The notes: a model not told the origin generated them from the sequence alone. Counted from the stretch's first letter, positions 35,439-45,662 are shown. The stretch is 64,000 bases of DNA from Gallionella sp. (GCA_030682375.1 JAUXOL010000022.1:248001-312000); one strand, 5' to 3'. Numbers and translations: made by a program.

Positions 35439-37037
35439 ATGTTATCTACCGCAAACATCACCATGCAGTTCGGCGCGAAGCCGCTATTCGAAAACGTCTC
35501 CGTCAAGTTCGGCGACGGCAACCGCTACGGCCTGATCGGCGCGAACGGTTGCGGCAAGTCCACGTTCATGAAGATCCTCGGCCGCGACCTGGAGCAATCC
35601 TCCGGCGAAGTGATGCTGGACAAACACGAGCGTCTCGGCAAGCTGCGCCAGGACCAGTTCGCCTACGAAGACGTGCGCGTACTGGACGTGGTGATGATGG
35701 GCCATGCGGAGATGTGGGATGCGATGTCGGAGCGCGACGCGCTCTACGCCAACCCGGACGCGACGGAAGAAGACTACATGCGCGCCGCCGATCTGGAGGC
35801 GACCTTCGCCGAATTCGACGGCTACACCGCCGAGCCGCGCGCGGGCGAGCTGCTGCTGGGCGTGGGCATCCCCATCGAGCTGCACAACGGCCCGATGCGC
35901 GAAGTCGCACCCGGCTTCAAGCTGCGCGTGCTGCTGGCGCAGGCGCTGTTCTCCAACCCGGACATCCTGCTGCTGGACGAGCCGACCAACAACCTGGACA
36001 TCAACACCATCCGCTGGCTGGAAGACATCCTGAATGCGCGCAACTGCACGATGGTCATCATCTCGCACGACCGCCACTTCCTGAACAGCGTGTGCACCCA
36101 CATGGCCGACCTGGACTACGGCAAGATCACAATCTATCCGGGCAACTACAACGACTACATGCTGGCTTCGACGCAGGCGCGCGAACAGCAATCGTCCGAC
36201 AACGCCAAGGCCAAGGAAAAGGTCGCCGAACTGAAGGCCTTCGTCGCGCGTTTCTCGGCGAACGCGTCCAAGGCCAAACAGGCCACCTCGCGCGCGCGCC
36301 AGATCGACAAGATCAAGATCGAGGACATCAAGCCCTCCAGCCGCCAGTATCCGTTCATCCGCTTCGAATACGACGAGCGCGAGAAGCTGCACCGGAACGC
36401 GGTCGAGGTGGAGAAGATGGCCAAGGGCTTCGACAAGATGCTGTTCTCCAACGTCAACTTCCGCATCGAAGCGGGCGAGAAGGTCGCGATCATCGGACCG
36501 AACGGCATCGGCAAGACGACCCTGCTGCGCTGCCTCGCGGGCGACCTCGAAGCGGACACCGGCACGATCAAGTGGGCCGACAAGGCCAAGCTCGGCTACT
36601 ACGCGCAGGACCACGCCGCCGACTTCGCCGACAACATCGACATGATGGAATGGATGACCTACTGGCGCGGCCCGTCCGACGACGACCAGGTCGTGCGCGG
36701 AACATTGGGACGCTTGCTGTTCTCCGGCGACGACGTGAAGAAGAAGGTCAAGGTGCTGTCCGGCGGCGAGAAGGGCCGCATGCTGTTCGGCAAGCTGATG
36801 CTGGCGAAGCCCAACGTGCTGCTGATGGACGAGCCGACCAACCACATGGACATGGAAGCCATCGAGTCGCTGAACACCGCGCTCGACCTGTTCAAGGGCA
36901 CGTTGATCTTCGTCAGCCACGACCGCGAATTCGTGTCCTCGCTGGCGACGCGCATCATCGAGATATCTTCCAAGGGCGTGACCGACTACCACGGCACGTA
37001 CGAAGAGTATCTGCGCGATCAGGGCATGGAGGCCTGA
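35439..37037 (+). CDS. ybiT: ABC-F family ATPase (YbiT-like)
   Basis: A soluble duplicated ABC ATPase of the ABC-F class that acts on ribosomes. Over 532 residues, the two Walker A motifs are GANGCGKST (34-42) and GPNGIGKTT (353-361). Both domains have DEPTN Walker B motifs and a helical linker between them (about 245-300). There are no membrane segments. The start at 35439 matches the family N-terminus ([17 protein letters not shown]); an upstream ATG at 35346 gives an unsupported extension. YbiT is the closest named subgroup. Confidence 0.88.
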   Translation: MLSTANITMQFGAKPLFENVSVKFGDGNRYGLIGANGCGKSTFMKILGRDLEQSSGEVMLDKHERLGKLRQDQFAYEDVRVLDVVMMGHAEMWDAMSERDALYANPDATEEDYMRAADLEATFAEFDGYTAEPRAGELLLGVGIPIELHNGPMREVAPGFKLRVLLAQALFSNPDILLLDEPTNNLDINTIRWLEDILNARNCTMVIISHDRHFLNSVCTHMADLDYGKITIYPGNYNDYMLASTQAREQQSSDNAKAKEKVAELKAFVARFSANASKAKQATSRARQIDKIKIEDIKPSSRQYPFIRFEYDEREKLHRNAVEVEKMAKGFDKMLFSNVNFRIEAGEKVAIIGPNGIGKTTLLRCLAGDLEADTGTIKWADKAKLGYYAQDHAADFADNIDMMEWMTYWRGPSDDDQVVRGTLGRLLFSGDDVKKKVKVLSGGEKGRMLFGKLMLAKPNVLLMDEPTNHMDMEAIESLNTALDLFKGTLIFVSHDREFVSSLATRIIEISSKGVTDYHGTYEEYLRDQGMEA

Positions 37038-37040
37038 TCC

Positions 37041-37200
37041 TGCACCCCCCTTTGCAAAAGGGGGGCAGGGGGGGATTTACGGTGGCGTCCAACGAAATCG
37101 AAAAACCAATCCCCCTCGATCCCGCTTTTACTGCGGAAGGGTCGCTGCGCAGCAGCGGGGCAACCACCGGCGTACTCCTTGCGGGTACAAAGGGGGAAGT
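37041..37200. repeat. Repeat-derived stretch at the murI 5' end
   Basis: Contains CCCCCCTTTGCAAAAGGGGG (a palindrome), GCTGCGCAGCAGC and CGTACTCCTTGCGGGTACAA; the last matches the CTACTCCTTGCGGGTGTAAC core of the fic-flanking repeats. It lies between the ABC-F stop and the conserved start of MurI and is read in frame from the GTG at 37082. Confidence 0.6.
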
Positions 37201-38017
37201 TTCGACGCCTTCTAGAGCAATCGGCGTATTCGATTCCGGCGTGGGCGGGCTCTCCGTGCTGCACCACATCCGCCGGACCTTACCCGACGAACGCCTGATC
37301 TACGTCGCCGATTCCGGCCACGTGCCTTACGGCGACAAGTCTCCCGAATACATCGAACAACGCTCGCTGGCGCTGACCCGTTTCCTGATCGCACAAGGTG
37401 CGGACGCCATCGTGATCGCCTGCAACACCGCGACGGCAGCTGCTGCGGCGACGTTGCGCAGCCAATTCGCCATTCCCATCGTCGGCATGGAACCCGCGGT
37501 CAAACCCGCAGCCGCCGCAACGAAGAGCGGCGTGGTCGGCGTGCTCGCGACCACAGGCACGCTGGAGAGCGCGCGCTTCGCAGCACTGCTGGAACGCTAC
37601 GGCGAGGAGGTCAAGATCGTCACCCAGGGCTGCCCCGGACTCGTCGAGCAAGTCGAACGCAGTGACCTTGCCGGGCCGGAGACGCGCGCGCTAGTCGAGC
37701 GCTACACCGCTCCCTTGCTGGCGCGCGGCGCAGACACGCTGATCCTCGGCTGCACCCACTATCCTTTCCTCGCCCCGCTGATCCGCGACGTGGTCGGCCC
37801 GGACGTCATACTGATCGACACCGGCGCGGCCGTCGCGCGCCAGTTGCAGCGGCGCATCCAGAACGAGCTGCCCGACCGCGAATCACAAACAGGCTCGGGA
37901 CAAACGGACGCCACGCGATTCTTCACCAGCGGCGATGCCGCACAGGCCTCGCGTATCATGGCGCTGTTGTGGGACGAGGACGTTCCGGTGCGGCGATTGC
38001 CGCAAGAGTTTTTGTAG
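37082..38017 (+). CDS. murI: Glutamate racemase
   Basis: Interconverts L- and D-glutamate for peptidoglycan. The conserved protein begins at IGVFDSGVGGLSVL and includes the two catalytic cysteines in VIACNTATA and LGCTHYPFL, and a C-terminus matching MurI. The nearest in-frame start codon is GTG 37082. It adds about 46 residues before the core (VASNEIEKPIPLD and so on), encoded by repeat-type sequence; no ATG lies closer. The gene is only 44 bases from the ABC-F stop, so co-transcription is likely. The exact start is uncertain. Confidence 0.85.
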   Translation: MASNEIEKPIPLDPAFTAEGSLRSSGATTGVLLAGTKGEVSTPSRAIGVFDSGVGGLSVLHHIRRTLPDERLIYVADSGHVPYGDKSPEYIEQRSLALTRFLIAQGADAIVIACNTATAAAAATLRSQFAIPIVGMEPAVKPAAAATKSGVVGVLATTGTLESARFAALLERYGEEVKIVTQGCPGLVEQVERSDLAGPETRALVERYTAPLLARGADTLILGCTHYPFLAPLIRDVVGPDVILIDTGAAVARQLQRRIQNELPDRESQTGSGQTDATRFFTSGDAAQASRIMALLWDEDVPVRRLPQEFL

Positions 38018-38046
38018 ATCTACCGCCATTCCAAGGAGTCGTGAAA

Positions 38047-39327
38047 ATGGCAGTGCAAAGCAACAAGGGATATCCCGTATTGATCATCGGGGCCGGCCGC
38101 GGAGGCTCCGCCCTGCTCGAGATGTTCATCGAAGACAATCTGGTCAACGTGATCGGCATCGCGGATACGAGTCCGGATGCCCCCGGCATGCAGCTGGCCA
38201 AGCGCCTCGGCATCCCGACCTATACCGATGCCGCCGTGGCGCTGCAGGCAGGCAAGGATCATCCGGACTGTATCGTGTACAACCTGTCGCACGACGACTC
38301 TATCGCCGACAAGGCCAACCTCATCTTCGGCGACAAGCGGGTGGCGAGCGGCCTCGAGGTCAAGCTGTTCTGGCAGATGGTGACCAACCTGAAACAGGTC
38401 AAGAGCGAACTCGAAAAGAGCCAGAGCCAGTTGCAGGCCATCATCCACAACGCGATGGACGGCATCATCACCATCGACGAAACCGGGGCGATACTGGGAT
38501 TCAATCCCGCCGCCGAACACATCTTCGGCTATGCGCAACAGGAGATACTGGGCCGGAACGTGAACATCCTGATGCCCGAACCGGCCCGCAGCGCACATGA
38601 CGGCTTCATCCTCAACTACATCCGGACCGGCGAGGCCAAGGTCATGGGCGTCAGCGGACGCGAAGTGGCCGCGGTGCGGAAGAACGGCGAGCAATTCCCG
38701 ATGGAAGTCTCCATCTCGGAAATGGTGCTGGGCGAACTGAAATACTTCGTCGGCATCGTCCGGGACATCACCGAGCGCAAACTGGCCGAGCAAAAAATCG
38801 CGCATCTGGCCCACTACGATTACCTGACCGACCTGCCGAACCGGGCGCTGTTCCTGAGCACACTGGAGCATTCGATACGTTTGGCCAGGCGCAACAACTA
38901 CAAGATATCGGTGCTGTTCCTCGATCTGGACGGCTTCAAGCAAGTCAACGACACGCTGGGGCACGATGCGGGAGATTTGTTGCTGCGGGAAGTTTCCAAA
39001 CGCCTGCGTCACATCATCCGCGAATCGGACACCGTGGCGCGGGTGGGCGGCGACGAATTCACCTTCGTGCTGAACAACACCGAATCGAACGAAGGCGTCG
39101 CGCTGGTAGCCGACAAGATCGTCGCCGCACTGTCCGAGCCTTTCGACCTGAAGGACAGGCAATGCCATATAGGTGGCAGCATCGGCATTTCCATATTCCC
39201 CGACGACGCCGGTGATCTGGGCCAGCTTGTCAGTCAGGCCGACGAAGCCATGTATCTGTCCAAACAAAGCGGGAAGAACACCCACAGATTCTATTCGGAT
39301 GTGCTGCTCAAGCAGTCCGGCCAATAA
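38047..39327 (+). CDS. Rossmann-PAS-GGDEF diguanylate cyclase
   Basis: A 426-residue cytoplasmic signalling protein with an unusual order of domains. An N-terminal dinucleotide-binding Rossmann fold has GAGRGG at 15-20 (about 1-115). A short coiled linker follows (KSELEKSQSQLQ), then a PAS domain (about 125-245, IIHNAMDGIITIDETG ... FVGIVRDITERK). The GGDEF domain has a complete active-site GGDEF at 334-338 and NDTLGHDAGD. It should make cyclic-di-GMP from two GTP. The Rossmann module suggests that NAD(H) or another nucleotide tunes output; this is inference. AAGGAG lies 8 bases before the ATG at 38047. Confidence 0.85.
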   Translation: MAVQSNKGYPVLIIGAGRGGSALLEMFIEDNLVNVIGIADTSPDAPGMQLAKRLGIPTYTDAAVALQAGKDHPDCIVYNLSHDDSIADKANLIFGDKRVASGLEVKLFWQMVTNLKQVKSELEKSQSQLQAIIHNAMDGIITIDETGAILGFNPAAEHIFGYAQQEILGRNVNILMPEPARSAHDGFILNYIRTGEAKVMGVSGREVAAVRKNGEQFPMEVSISEMVLGELKYFVGIVRDITERKLAEQKIAHLAHYDYLTDLPNRALFLSTLEHSIRLARRNNYKISVLFLDLDGFKQVNDTLGHDAGDLLLREVSKRLRHIIRESDTVARVGGDEFTFVLNNTESNEGVALVADKIVAALSEPFDLKDRQCHIGGSIGISIFPDDAGDLGQLVSQADEAMYLSKQSGKNTHRFYSDVLLKQSGQ

Positions 39328-39350
39328 CGACCGTATCGAGGAATGCCCGC

Positions 39351-40208
39351 ATGACCGCCACGCGCCGCTACACCCTGACCATCTCCTGCCCGGACCGCTC
39401 CGGCATCATCGCAGCGGTCACCGGTTTCATCGCGCAGCACGGCGGCTTCATCGTCGAGGCGAGCTACCACACCGAGCAGGATGCGCAACGCTTCTTCATG
39501 CGCCAGGAGATGCGCGCGGACTCGCTGCCTTTCGACGCGGACGAGTTCCGCCGCCGCTTCGCGCCGCTGGCGCAGGAGTTCGGCATGGACTGGCAACTCG
39601 CGGATTCCGCGATCAGGAAGCGGCTGGTGCTGCTGGTCAGCAAGCAGGATCATTGCCTGGACGACCTGCTGCACCGCTGGCGCAGCGGCGAGCTGCAGGT
39701 AGACATCCCCTGCGTGATCTCCAACCACGAGGACTTGCGCAGCTTCGTCGAGTGGCACGGCATCCCGTTCCTGCATGTCGACATGCAGGGCGACAAGGAG
39801 GAGGCGTTCCAGCACATCGCCGCACTGTTCGAGGAGCATCGCGGCGACTGCATGGTGCTCGCGCGCTTCATGCAGATCCTGCCGCCCTGGTTGTGCCAGC
39901 GCTATCCGGGGCGCGTCGTCAACATCCACCACAGCTTCCTGCCGTCGTTCGTCGGCGCGAAGCCTTACCATCAGGCCTACCAGCGTGGCGTGAAACTGAT
40001 CGGCGCGACCTGCCACTACGTCACCGACGAGCTCGATGCCGGGCCCATCATCGAGCAGGACACGGTGCGCATCGACCACGGCGACACCGTGGACGATCTG
40101 GTACGCTACGGCCGCGACATCGAGAAGACCGTGCTGTCGCGCGGCTTGCGCTACCATGTGGAAGACCGCGTGCTGGTGTGCGGCAACAAGACCATCGTGT
40201 TCCGCTAG
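39351..40208 (+). CDS. purU: Formyltetrahydrofolate deformylase
   Basis: Hydrolyses 10-formyl-tetrahydrofolate to formate and tetrahydrofolate, balancing one-carbon pools. The 285-residue protein has an N-terminal ACT domain (about 8-85, TISCPDRSGIIAAVTGFIAQ) and a formyltransferase-like domain with VNIHHSFLPSFVGAKPYHQA and GATCHYVTDELDAGPII, the PurU catalytic signature. It sits between two GGDEF genes with short gaps. Confidence 0.95.
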   Translation: MTATRRYTLTISCPDRSGIIAAVTGFIAQHGGFIVEASYHTEQDAQRFFMRQEMRADSLPFDADEFRRRFAPLAQEFGMDWQLADSAIRKRLVLLVSKQDHCLDDLLHRWRSGELQVDIPCVISNHEDLRSFVEWHGIPFLHVDMQGDKEEAFQHIAALFEEHRGDCMVLARFMQILPPWLCQRYPGRVVNIHHSFLPSFVGAKPYHQAYQRGVKLIGATCHYVTDELDAGPIIEQDTVRIDHGDTVDDLVRYGRDIEKTVLSRGLRYHVEDRVLVCGNKTIVFR

Positions 40209-40245
40209 GAATGCGGACTATCGAATATCGAATAAACCGACTGAC

Positions 40246-41193
40246 ATGAATTCAAACGACAGGACCCGGATCGAGCATAACGCTTTATTCAGCGGCATGA
40301 ATGCCGAGAGTTTCGATTACATGCTGGAGCACAGTGTCGTGCGCGACCTGGATGTCGGCGAACGCCTGCTGCAACCGGACACCGAGAACCACCACCTGCA
40401 CCTGATACTCGAAGGCGCGCTGAACGTGTATCTGATCGCACAGGAGCCGCAGGAACACACCACGCTGCAGGCCGGGGAATGCGTAGGCGAGGTCTCGCTG
40501 ATCGACGGCAAATATCCTTCCGCGATCGTCGTCGCCGCACAAGCGACCCGCATCCTGTCCATCCCCTACGACACGGTCTGGTCGCTGATCAACAATTCGC
40601 GCACCGTCGCCGGCAACCTGCTGGCGCTGCTCGCCAACCGGCTGCGCAACGACAACCAGAGCATCGTCGAGACGCAACGCTCCAAGATGCAGTTCGAACA
40701 CCAGGCCTCGACCGATGCGCTGACCGGCGTACACAACCGCCACTGGATGGGCCGCGCGTTCCCGCGCGCGCTGCAGCGCTGTACGCTCAACAAGCAACCG
40801 TTCGCGGTGATGGTCGTGGACATCGACCACTTCAAGAAGATCAACGACACCTACGGCCATCTGGTCGGCGACCTCGCGCTGAAGACCGTCGCCCAGTGCA
40901 TGTCCGATAACCTGCGGCCGCACGACCTGCTGGCACGCTACGGCGGCGAGGAATTCGCCGTGCTGCTGACCGAGGCCGACCTGGAGTCCGCCAAGATGAT
41001 CGCGGAGCGGCTGCGCAGCAGGATCGCGGCCGCCGAGATACGCTCGAACGACATTTCCTTCCATGTGACGCTCTCCATCGGCATCACGCCCACCCAGCAC
41101 GAAGACCAGCTGGAGAACCTCATCCACGAGGCGGACCAAGCGCTCTACCGCGCCAAGCAGATGGGACGCAACCGCGTCGAGGTGTTCCACTGA
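40246..41193 (+). CDS. Cyclic-nucleotide-binding-like GGDEF protein
   Basis: A 315-residue protein with an N-terminal cNMP-binding beta-barrel domain (about 15-135, HLHLILEGALNVYLIAQEPQ, GECVGEVSLIDGKYPSA). A C-terminal GGDEF domain has GGEEF at 233-237 and NDTYGHLVGD. The active site supports diguanylate cyclase activity. The sensor half could bind cAMP, c-di-GMP or another ligand; the PSAIVVAA segment lacks the Arg usually seen in cAMP pockets, so the ligand is uncertain. No membrane segment. Confidence 0.88.
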   Translation: MNSNDRTRIEHNALFSGMNAESFDYMLEHSVVRDLDVGERLLQPDTENHHLHLILEGALNVYLIAQEPQEHTTLQAGECVGEVSLIDGKYPSAIVVAAQATRILSIPYDTVWSLINNSRTVAGNLLALLANRLRNDNQSIVETQRSKMQFEHQASTDALTGVHNRHWMGRAFPRALQRCTLNKQPFAVMVVDIDHFKKINDTYGHLVGDLALKTVAQCMSDNLRPHDLLARYGGEEFAVLLTEADLESAKMIAERLRSRIAAAEIRSNDISFHVTLSIGITPTQHEDQLENLIHEADQALYRAKQMGRNRVEVFH

Positions 41194-41299
41194 AGCGGGG
41201 GACGCCCCGACAGCCTCGGCGTCCGCGCAAATGGCAGCCCATGGAATCTTTTGCGTACCGGCTTGTCGGACACCCCGTCTAATACGCTGAACCCCCCGG

Positions 41300-42259
41300 A
41301 TGGCCGTTCCTTCCGCACCAACCCACATCGGCAACTACTCCATCGTCGAGCAGATCGGCACCGGCGCGAGCTCGGACGTCTTTCTCGCGCTGGAAGAGAA
41401 GAAGTTCGCCGCGGTCGCGATCAAGCAGCTGCGCAGGACCTGCCAGTCCGAGCCCTATCGCAAGCTGATGGCGAACGAGGTCGCGCTGGTCGGCAAACTG
41501 GAACACAAGAACATCGTGCGCCTGCTCTCCGCCCATCTCGACGACAAGAACGGCCCCTATGTGGTGATGGAGTACGTCAAGGGCGTGCCGCTGGACCGGC
41601 ATCAGCACAGCGACACGCTGCTGCCGGTGCAGACCGTGATCTCGATCGTCGAGCAGATCGCCCGCGCGCTGCAATACATCGCGACCCAAGGCGTGGTGCA
41701 CCGCGACGTGAAGCCGGAGAACATCATCCTGATGCCCAACGGCCAGGCCAAGCTGACCGACTTCGGCTGCGCGATATCGACCGGCACCTCCGGCGAGATG
41801 GTCGCCGGCAGCCTCGCCTACATGTCGCCGGAACAGCTCGATGGCGAACCGCTGGACGAACGCGCCGACATCTACTCGCTGGGCGCGGTGCTGTACCGGC
41901 TGCTGAGCGGCAGGCACACCTTCGAAGCCGACAGCGAATTCGACGCGCGCATCGCGATCCTGAACTTCCCCGCGACGCCGATAGGCAAATACCGTCAGGG
42001 GCTGCCGCCCGCGCTGGTCGCCGTGATCGACCGTGCGCTGAAGAAGCACCGCGATGATCGCTACGCGAACTGGGACGATTTCATCCGCGAACTCGGCAAC
42101 GCCGCCCATGCGATTCGCATGTCCGACTACGACGTGGACCTGTATCGCGGCTTCAGCATGTCCACACAGTCGGCGCTGTCGCGCTTCATGTCCACCGACC
42201 GAGATTTTTCCCGCAGCGGATTCTCGCGCAGCAGCATGCCGGATTCGTTTGCGGGATAG
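41300..42259 (+). CDS. Ser/Thr protein kinase (Hanks type)
   Basis: A 319-residue kinase. It has the glycine loop IGTGASSDVF, lysine in VAIKQL, catalytic HRDVKPEN at 134-141, DFG at 154-156 and SPE in place of APE. All key residues are present, so it should be active. The ~55-residue tail is Ser/Arg/Met-rich (SQS and RSGFSRSSM-type), possibly an autophosphorylation region. It has no transmembrane or extracellular domain, unlike PknB. It lies among c-di-GMP genes. Confidence 0.9.
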   Translation: MAVPSAPTHIGNYSIVEQIGTGASSDVFLALEEKKFAAVAIKQLRRTCQSEPYRKLMANEVALVGKLEHKNIVRLLSAHLDDKNGPYVVMEYVKGVPLDRHQHSDTLLPVQTVISIVEQIARALQYIATQGVVHRDVKPENIILMPNGQAKLTDFGCAISTGTSGEMVAGSLAYMSPEQLDGEPLDERADIYSLGAVLYRLLSGRHTFEADSEFDARIAILNFPATPIGKYRQGLPPALVAVIDRALKKHRDDRYANWDDFIRELGNAAHAIRMSDYDVDLYRGFSMSTQSALSRFMSTDRDFSRSGFSRSSMPDSFAG

Positions 42260-42265
42260 CAGCCA

Positions 42266-43513
42266 TCACGCCCCATCCAGATCCAGACAGGCAACCCGTT
42301 TCCCCGAAGGCGTATCGACCAGTACGGAAAGCGTGATGCACTGGGTCTTGCCGGCCAGCGAGCGGTAGGGGCGGGTGAGCTGGATCTCCCCAGGATGCAG
42401 CATGGCTTGCTTGAAATAATCGCGGCGCGACCAGTTTGCATCGGTCGCCTCGGCCAGGGCTTTATAGCGCGGATCGGCAATTTCGTCGGCTTGCCCTCCG
42501 GTGATGTTGCTCCCGATCTGGCGTCCGCCCTCGTCGAGGAAATAGATGCGCATCACGTCAGGCAACATCAGCAATTGCGCACAGGCTTCTTCGTTCGTTG
42601 CGTACCCGGCCTTGATACGGCGCAGCATCGCCTTGAATTCGGCCAGGCAGTGGCCCACCGTCTCGCGGTAGCGCGCGGTATTCCCGGCGGAAAATGCGGC
42701 GTGCTTGCCGCACAATTGCGCCAGCTTGTCGTCATTATCCGACGGATCGACCAGCGCGGCTTGCGGGTGTCCGAAGTAATATCCCTGCACCAGATCGACG
42801 TTCGAGTCGATGGCGATCAGCGCCTGCTGTTCGGTTTCGACACCCTCCATCAGCGCGATGCAATCCAGTTCCTGTATCAGGCTCACCAGGCTGGGCAGCG
42901 CCTTGCGCACCACGCGGTCGGCCTCGGCCTGCACGATGACGGAACGGTCGAATTTCACGATGTCGGGCTGGATGTTCCAGACCCGGTCGAAGTTGGAGTG
43001 GGACGCGCCGAAGTCGTCGATGGCGACCAGGCAGCCGAGCTCCTTGTAGTAACTCACCGCAGCGGAAAGTATGGCCTCGTCGCGTATGTTCTGTTCGAGG
43101 ATCTCGATCACCACCTGACTCGGCGCGATGCCATGCTGCGCCAGCATCTCGCTGAAGAATGAGCCGTAGTTCTTGCCCACCACGGTGACCCGCGGATTGA
43201 CGTTCAGGAACAGCCAGGACTTGTCGTCCGCGCAGGCAGCGAAATTCCGGACATGAACCGCGCGGCACAGGCGGTCGAGCAGCACATCGTCGGATTCGCC
43301 GTACGACTGTCCGAACAGTTTGAACGGAGACACGGACGAACCGTCCGAGGTGCTGGCTCGACACAGCGCCTCGTAGCCTACCGGGTTGCGGTGCGAGAGG
43401 CTGAAGATGGGCTGGAAGGCGCTGGCAAGGGTGTAGTCCCGAAACTCGCCGACGACGCCCGCACCGCCTGCGCGCACCCGATCATTCACTCCGCCGAAAT
43501 CATGGCGATCCAT
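42266..43513 (-). CDS. EAL-domain protein with C-terminal sensory domain
   Basis: A 415-residue protein. The EAL domain covers about 30-260, with EALCRAS, VIEILEQ, IDDFGASHSNFDRVW (DDFG metal motif) and LMEGVETEQQ (E-G-V-E-T). The core metal ligands appear present, so c-di-GMP hydrolysis is plausible. The C-terminal ~150 residues (YFLDEGGRQIGSNI ... ARPYRSLAG-like) resemble the Cache-like domain that follows EAL in YkuI-type proteins. The ATG at 43513 has AAGGAG five bases upstream and is preferred to 43528. Convergent with the kinase. Confidence 0.85.
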   Translation of the reverse strand: MDRHDFGGVNDRVRAGGAGVVGEFRDYTLASAFQPIFSLSHRNPVGYEALCRASTSDGSSVSPFKLFGQSYGESDDVLLDRLCRAVHVRNFAACADDKSWLFLNVNPRVTVVGKNYGSFFSEMLAQHGIAPSQVVIEILEQNIRDEAILSAAVSYYKELGCLVAIDDFGASHSNFDRVWNIQPDIVKFDRSVIVQAEADRVVRKALPSLVSLIQELDCIALMEGVETEQQALIAIDSNVDLVQGYYFGHPQAALVDPSDNDDKLAQLCGKHAAFSAGNTARYRETVGHCLAEFKAMLRRIKAGYATNEEACAQLLMLPDVMRIYFLDEGGRQIGSNITGGQADEIADPRYKALAEATDANWSRRDYFKQAMLHPGEIQLTRPYRSLAGKTQCITLSVLVDTPSGKRVACLDLDGA

Positions 43514-43514
43514 G

Positions 43515-45662
43515 CTAGCTCCTTGCATCCGTTATCTGAAACTGGTTGACCAGCAAGCGCAACTTCTGCGCACCCTCTCGACTACCCGCGATCGCGAAGT
43601 TCAGCTCGCCCAGCGATGCGCTCATCTGGTCGGCGGCCTCGGCCACGCCCTGCACCTTGCTGCCGCTGCCTGATGCACTCTCGGCGATCTGCTGTATCGT
43701 CGCGAACATGCGCTCGAATATCTCCTGCGATCCGGAGTTGTCCGAGGCAGAGGCTTCCGCCAGACGCAGCCCTTCCTCCATTCCGCTCGCGCCGCTCTCC
43801 ATGATGGCTACAGCTTCGCGGGCCTTATCCTGCACCGTGGATATCATCCGGTTGATCTCGTAGGTCGCCGCGCTGGTGCGTTCGGCCAGCTTGCGCACCT
43901 CGTCCGCGACCACCGAGAAACCGCGCCCGAATTCGCCCGCCCGCGCCGCCTCGATGGCCGCATTCAGCGCCAGCAGATTGGTCTGGTCGGCGATGCCGTT
44001 GATCACCTGCGCGATCTCGCCGATCTTCTCGGTGCTGTCGCTCAGCGAGCGTATCGTCGAGGAAGACTGGCCTATCGATACACGTATGACCTGGGTGCGT
44101 TGCTGCACCATGACCAGTTGCGACTGCGCGCGGTCGGTCGCCTGCTGCATCGCCGCGCGCATCTCGTTGGTGGTCAGCGTCGCCTGGTCGATGTCGCTCA
44201 TCTGTCTTTCCAGCGCCTGCAGGATGTCCTGCACCGCCGCCAGCACCTCGTTCGTCGCGCTCGTCGCCTGACGGTTGCGCACCTCCATATGCGCCTGGCT
44301 GTTCGCCATCTCATCCGAGCCATGCCGCACGTTGCCGACGGTACGGTCGATGTTGTCGATCAGGCTGTTGACCCATTGCGCCAGCACCCCGGCCTCGTCG
44401 CGGCTGGCATCCTGACGTTCCAGACGCTGCGACAGATTGCCGTGACCTTCCGCGATGTTGCGTATCACCATCACCATGTTGCGCAGGCGCGAGGAGACCG
44501 GCTGGATGGCATAGTGCTGCAGTGCGACGCTGCCGGTCAGGAACAGCGCGCAACACAACGCGGCCATGGTCAGCGCGCCCGGCTGGAACGCCAGCGCGAT
44601 GCCCAAGCTGATCGCCGCGAACACGGCGACCATGGCCAGATAGACCGAGAGCATCCGGAAATTCAGCGTGCGGAAGCGGTACACCTCTTCGAGGTCGGCC
44701 TCGCACATCATGCCCCAGACATCCGGCGAACCGGGCAGCGTGAAGGTGATGCCCTTGCCTATCACCGGGATATGGCGGTAATCGGAATAGCCGGGATAGG
44801 TGACGAAGGTGTTCTGACCGCGCCTGATGGTCTCGCGCACGCCGGGATGCAGCTGGCCGGTGGCCGGGTCGTTGAACACCAGCTCGAATTCGGTATGGTT
44901 CCTGACCGAGACGGTGCCGAAGTCGGTGCGCACGCCCTGCTTCAGGTTGTCGCCCATGCTGAACGCGTCGTCTTCGAAACGCGAACGCGACAGCGCCGTG
45001 CCGGGCTGGATGTTGCGGTCGAATCCCGGCTTCACCATGAACAGGTAATTGTCCCCGGACTCGTGGAAGATATGCCCGGCCTCGCGCTGGATCAGGTCGC
45101 CCAGCACATCGTTAGGCACGCGCCCGCAGACCGTGCCCAGCAGCACGCCGTCCTTGCGCAGCGGCAGATAGAACATCAGCGTGACCGCATCGTGAAAACG
45201 CGAGCTGGAAGCTCCGATGGACAGCGTTGCCGCATCGACATAAGGACCGTGCAGGAACTGCTGCTCCAGCCCCTTGGCCACTGCCTTCGCATCGAGGTCG
45301 CTTTTCCCCACCCGACCGCGGAAGGTCGAATGCAGCGTCTTGCCCTTGGCGTCGATCACGAACAGCTCCGAGAAGTCTCCCGCCAGACGCAGGTTCTCCG
45401 CGAGCATCTCCACATCGAACTTCGGCCAGTCGTGCGCGACCTGCTGCGACATGCCGGACAGGAACGACCATTGCTGTTCCGTCCACTCGTTGAGGAGGCG
45501 CACCCGGGTAGTCGCGATGGATTCGAATATCTCCTCGACTATGGGATAACGCCACTTGTTCAGATGACAGGCCCAACCCATCGCCAATCGACCCGTCCGA
45601 CCGGACCAGGGCAGCCATGCCCTCTCGTTATCGGACAGATTCATTTGTTGGCTTCTCAACAT
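43515..45662 (-). CDS. Methyl-accepting chemotaxis protein
   Basis: A chemoreceptor of about 715 residues. A large N-terminal sensory region (to about 330) lacks an obvious signal peptide or first membrane helix. Two hydrophobic helices follow (around 340-385, [19 protein letters not shown] and [16 protein letters not shown]), then a HAMP-like linker. The signalling hairpin has the strictly conserved tip [20 protein letters not shown] and [17 protein letters not shown]. There is no CheB/CheR pentapeptide tail. The start at 45662 has GGAG seven bases upstream. It begins 1 base before the EAL gene stop region, so the two are probably one unit. Confidence 0.85.
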   Translation of the reverse strand: MLRSQQMNLSDNERAWLPWSGRTGRLAMGWACHLNKWRYPIVEEIFESIATTRVRLLNEWTEQQWSFLSGMSQQVAHDWPKFDVEMLAENLRLAGDFSELFVIDAKGKTLHSTFRGRVGKSDLDAKAVAKGLEQQFLHGPYVDAATLSIGASSSRFHDAVTLMFYLPLRKDGVLLGTVCGRVPNDVLGDLIQREAGHIFHESGDNYLFMVKPGFDRNIQPGTALSRSRFEDDAFSMGDNLKQGVRTDFGTVSVRNHTEFELVFNDPATGQLHPGVRETIRRGQNTFVTYPGYSDYRHIPVIGKGITFTLPGSPDVWGMMCEADLEEVYRFRTLNFRMLSVYLAMVAVFAAISLGIALAFQPGALTMAALCCALFLTGSVALQHYAIQPVSSRLRNMVMVIRNIAEGHGNLSQRLERQDASRDEAGVLAQWVNSLIDNIDRTVGNVRHGSDEMANSQAHMEVRNRQATSATNEVLAAVQDILQALERQMSDIDQATLTTNEMRAAMQQATDRAQSQLVMVQQRTQVIRVSIGQSSSTIRSLSDSTEKIGEIAQVINGIADQTNLLALNAAIEAARAGEFGRGFSVVADEVRKLAERTSAATYEINRMISTVQDKAREAVAIMESGASGMEEGLRLAEASASDNSGSQEIFERMFATIQQIAESASGSGSKVQGVAEAADQMSASLGELNFAIAGSREGAQKLRLLVNQFQITDARS

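Noticed and set aside
35366-38017. 883-codon open frame joining a region under the ABC-F gene to murI
   Set aside because: The first part is an off-frame shadow of the ABC-F ATPase; only the MurI part is real, and it is called from 37082.
41200-41224. Terminator after the cNMP-GGDEF gene
   Set aside because: GGACGCC/GGCGTCC can pair, but no T-tract follows, so termination is not supported.
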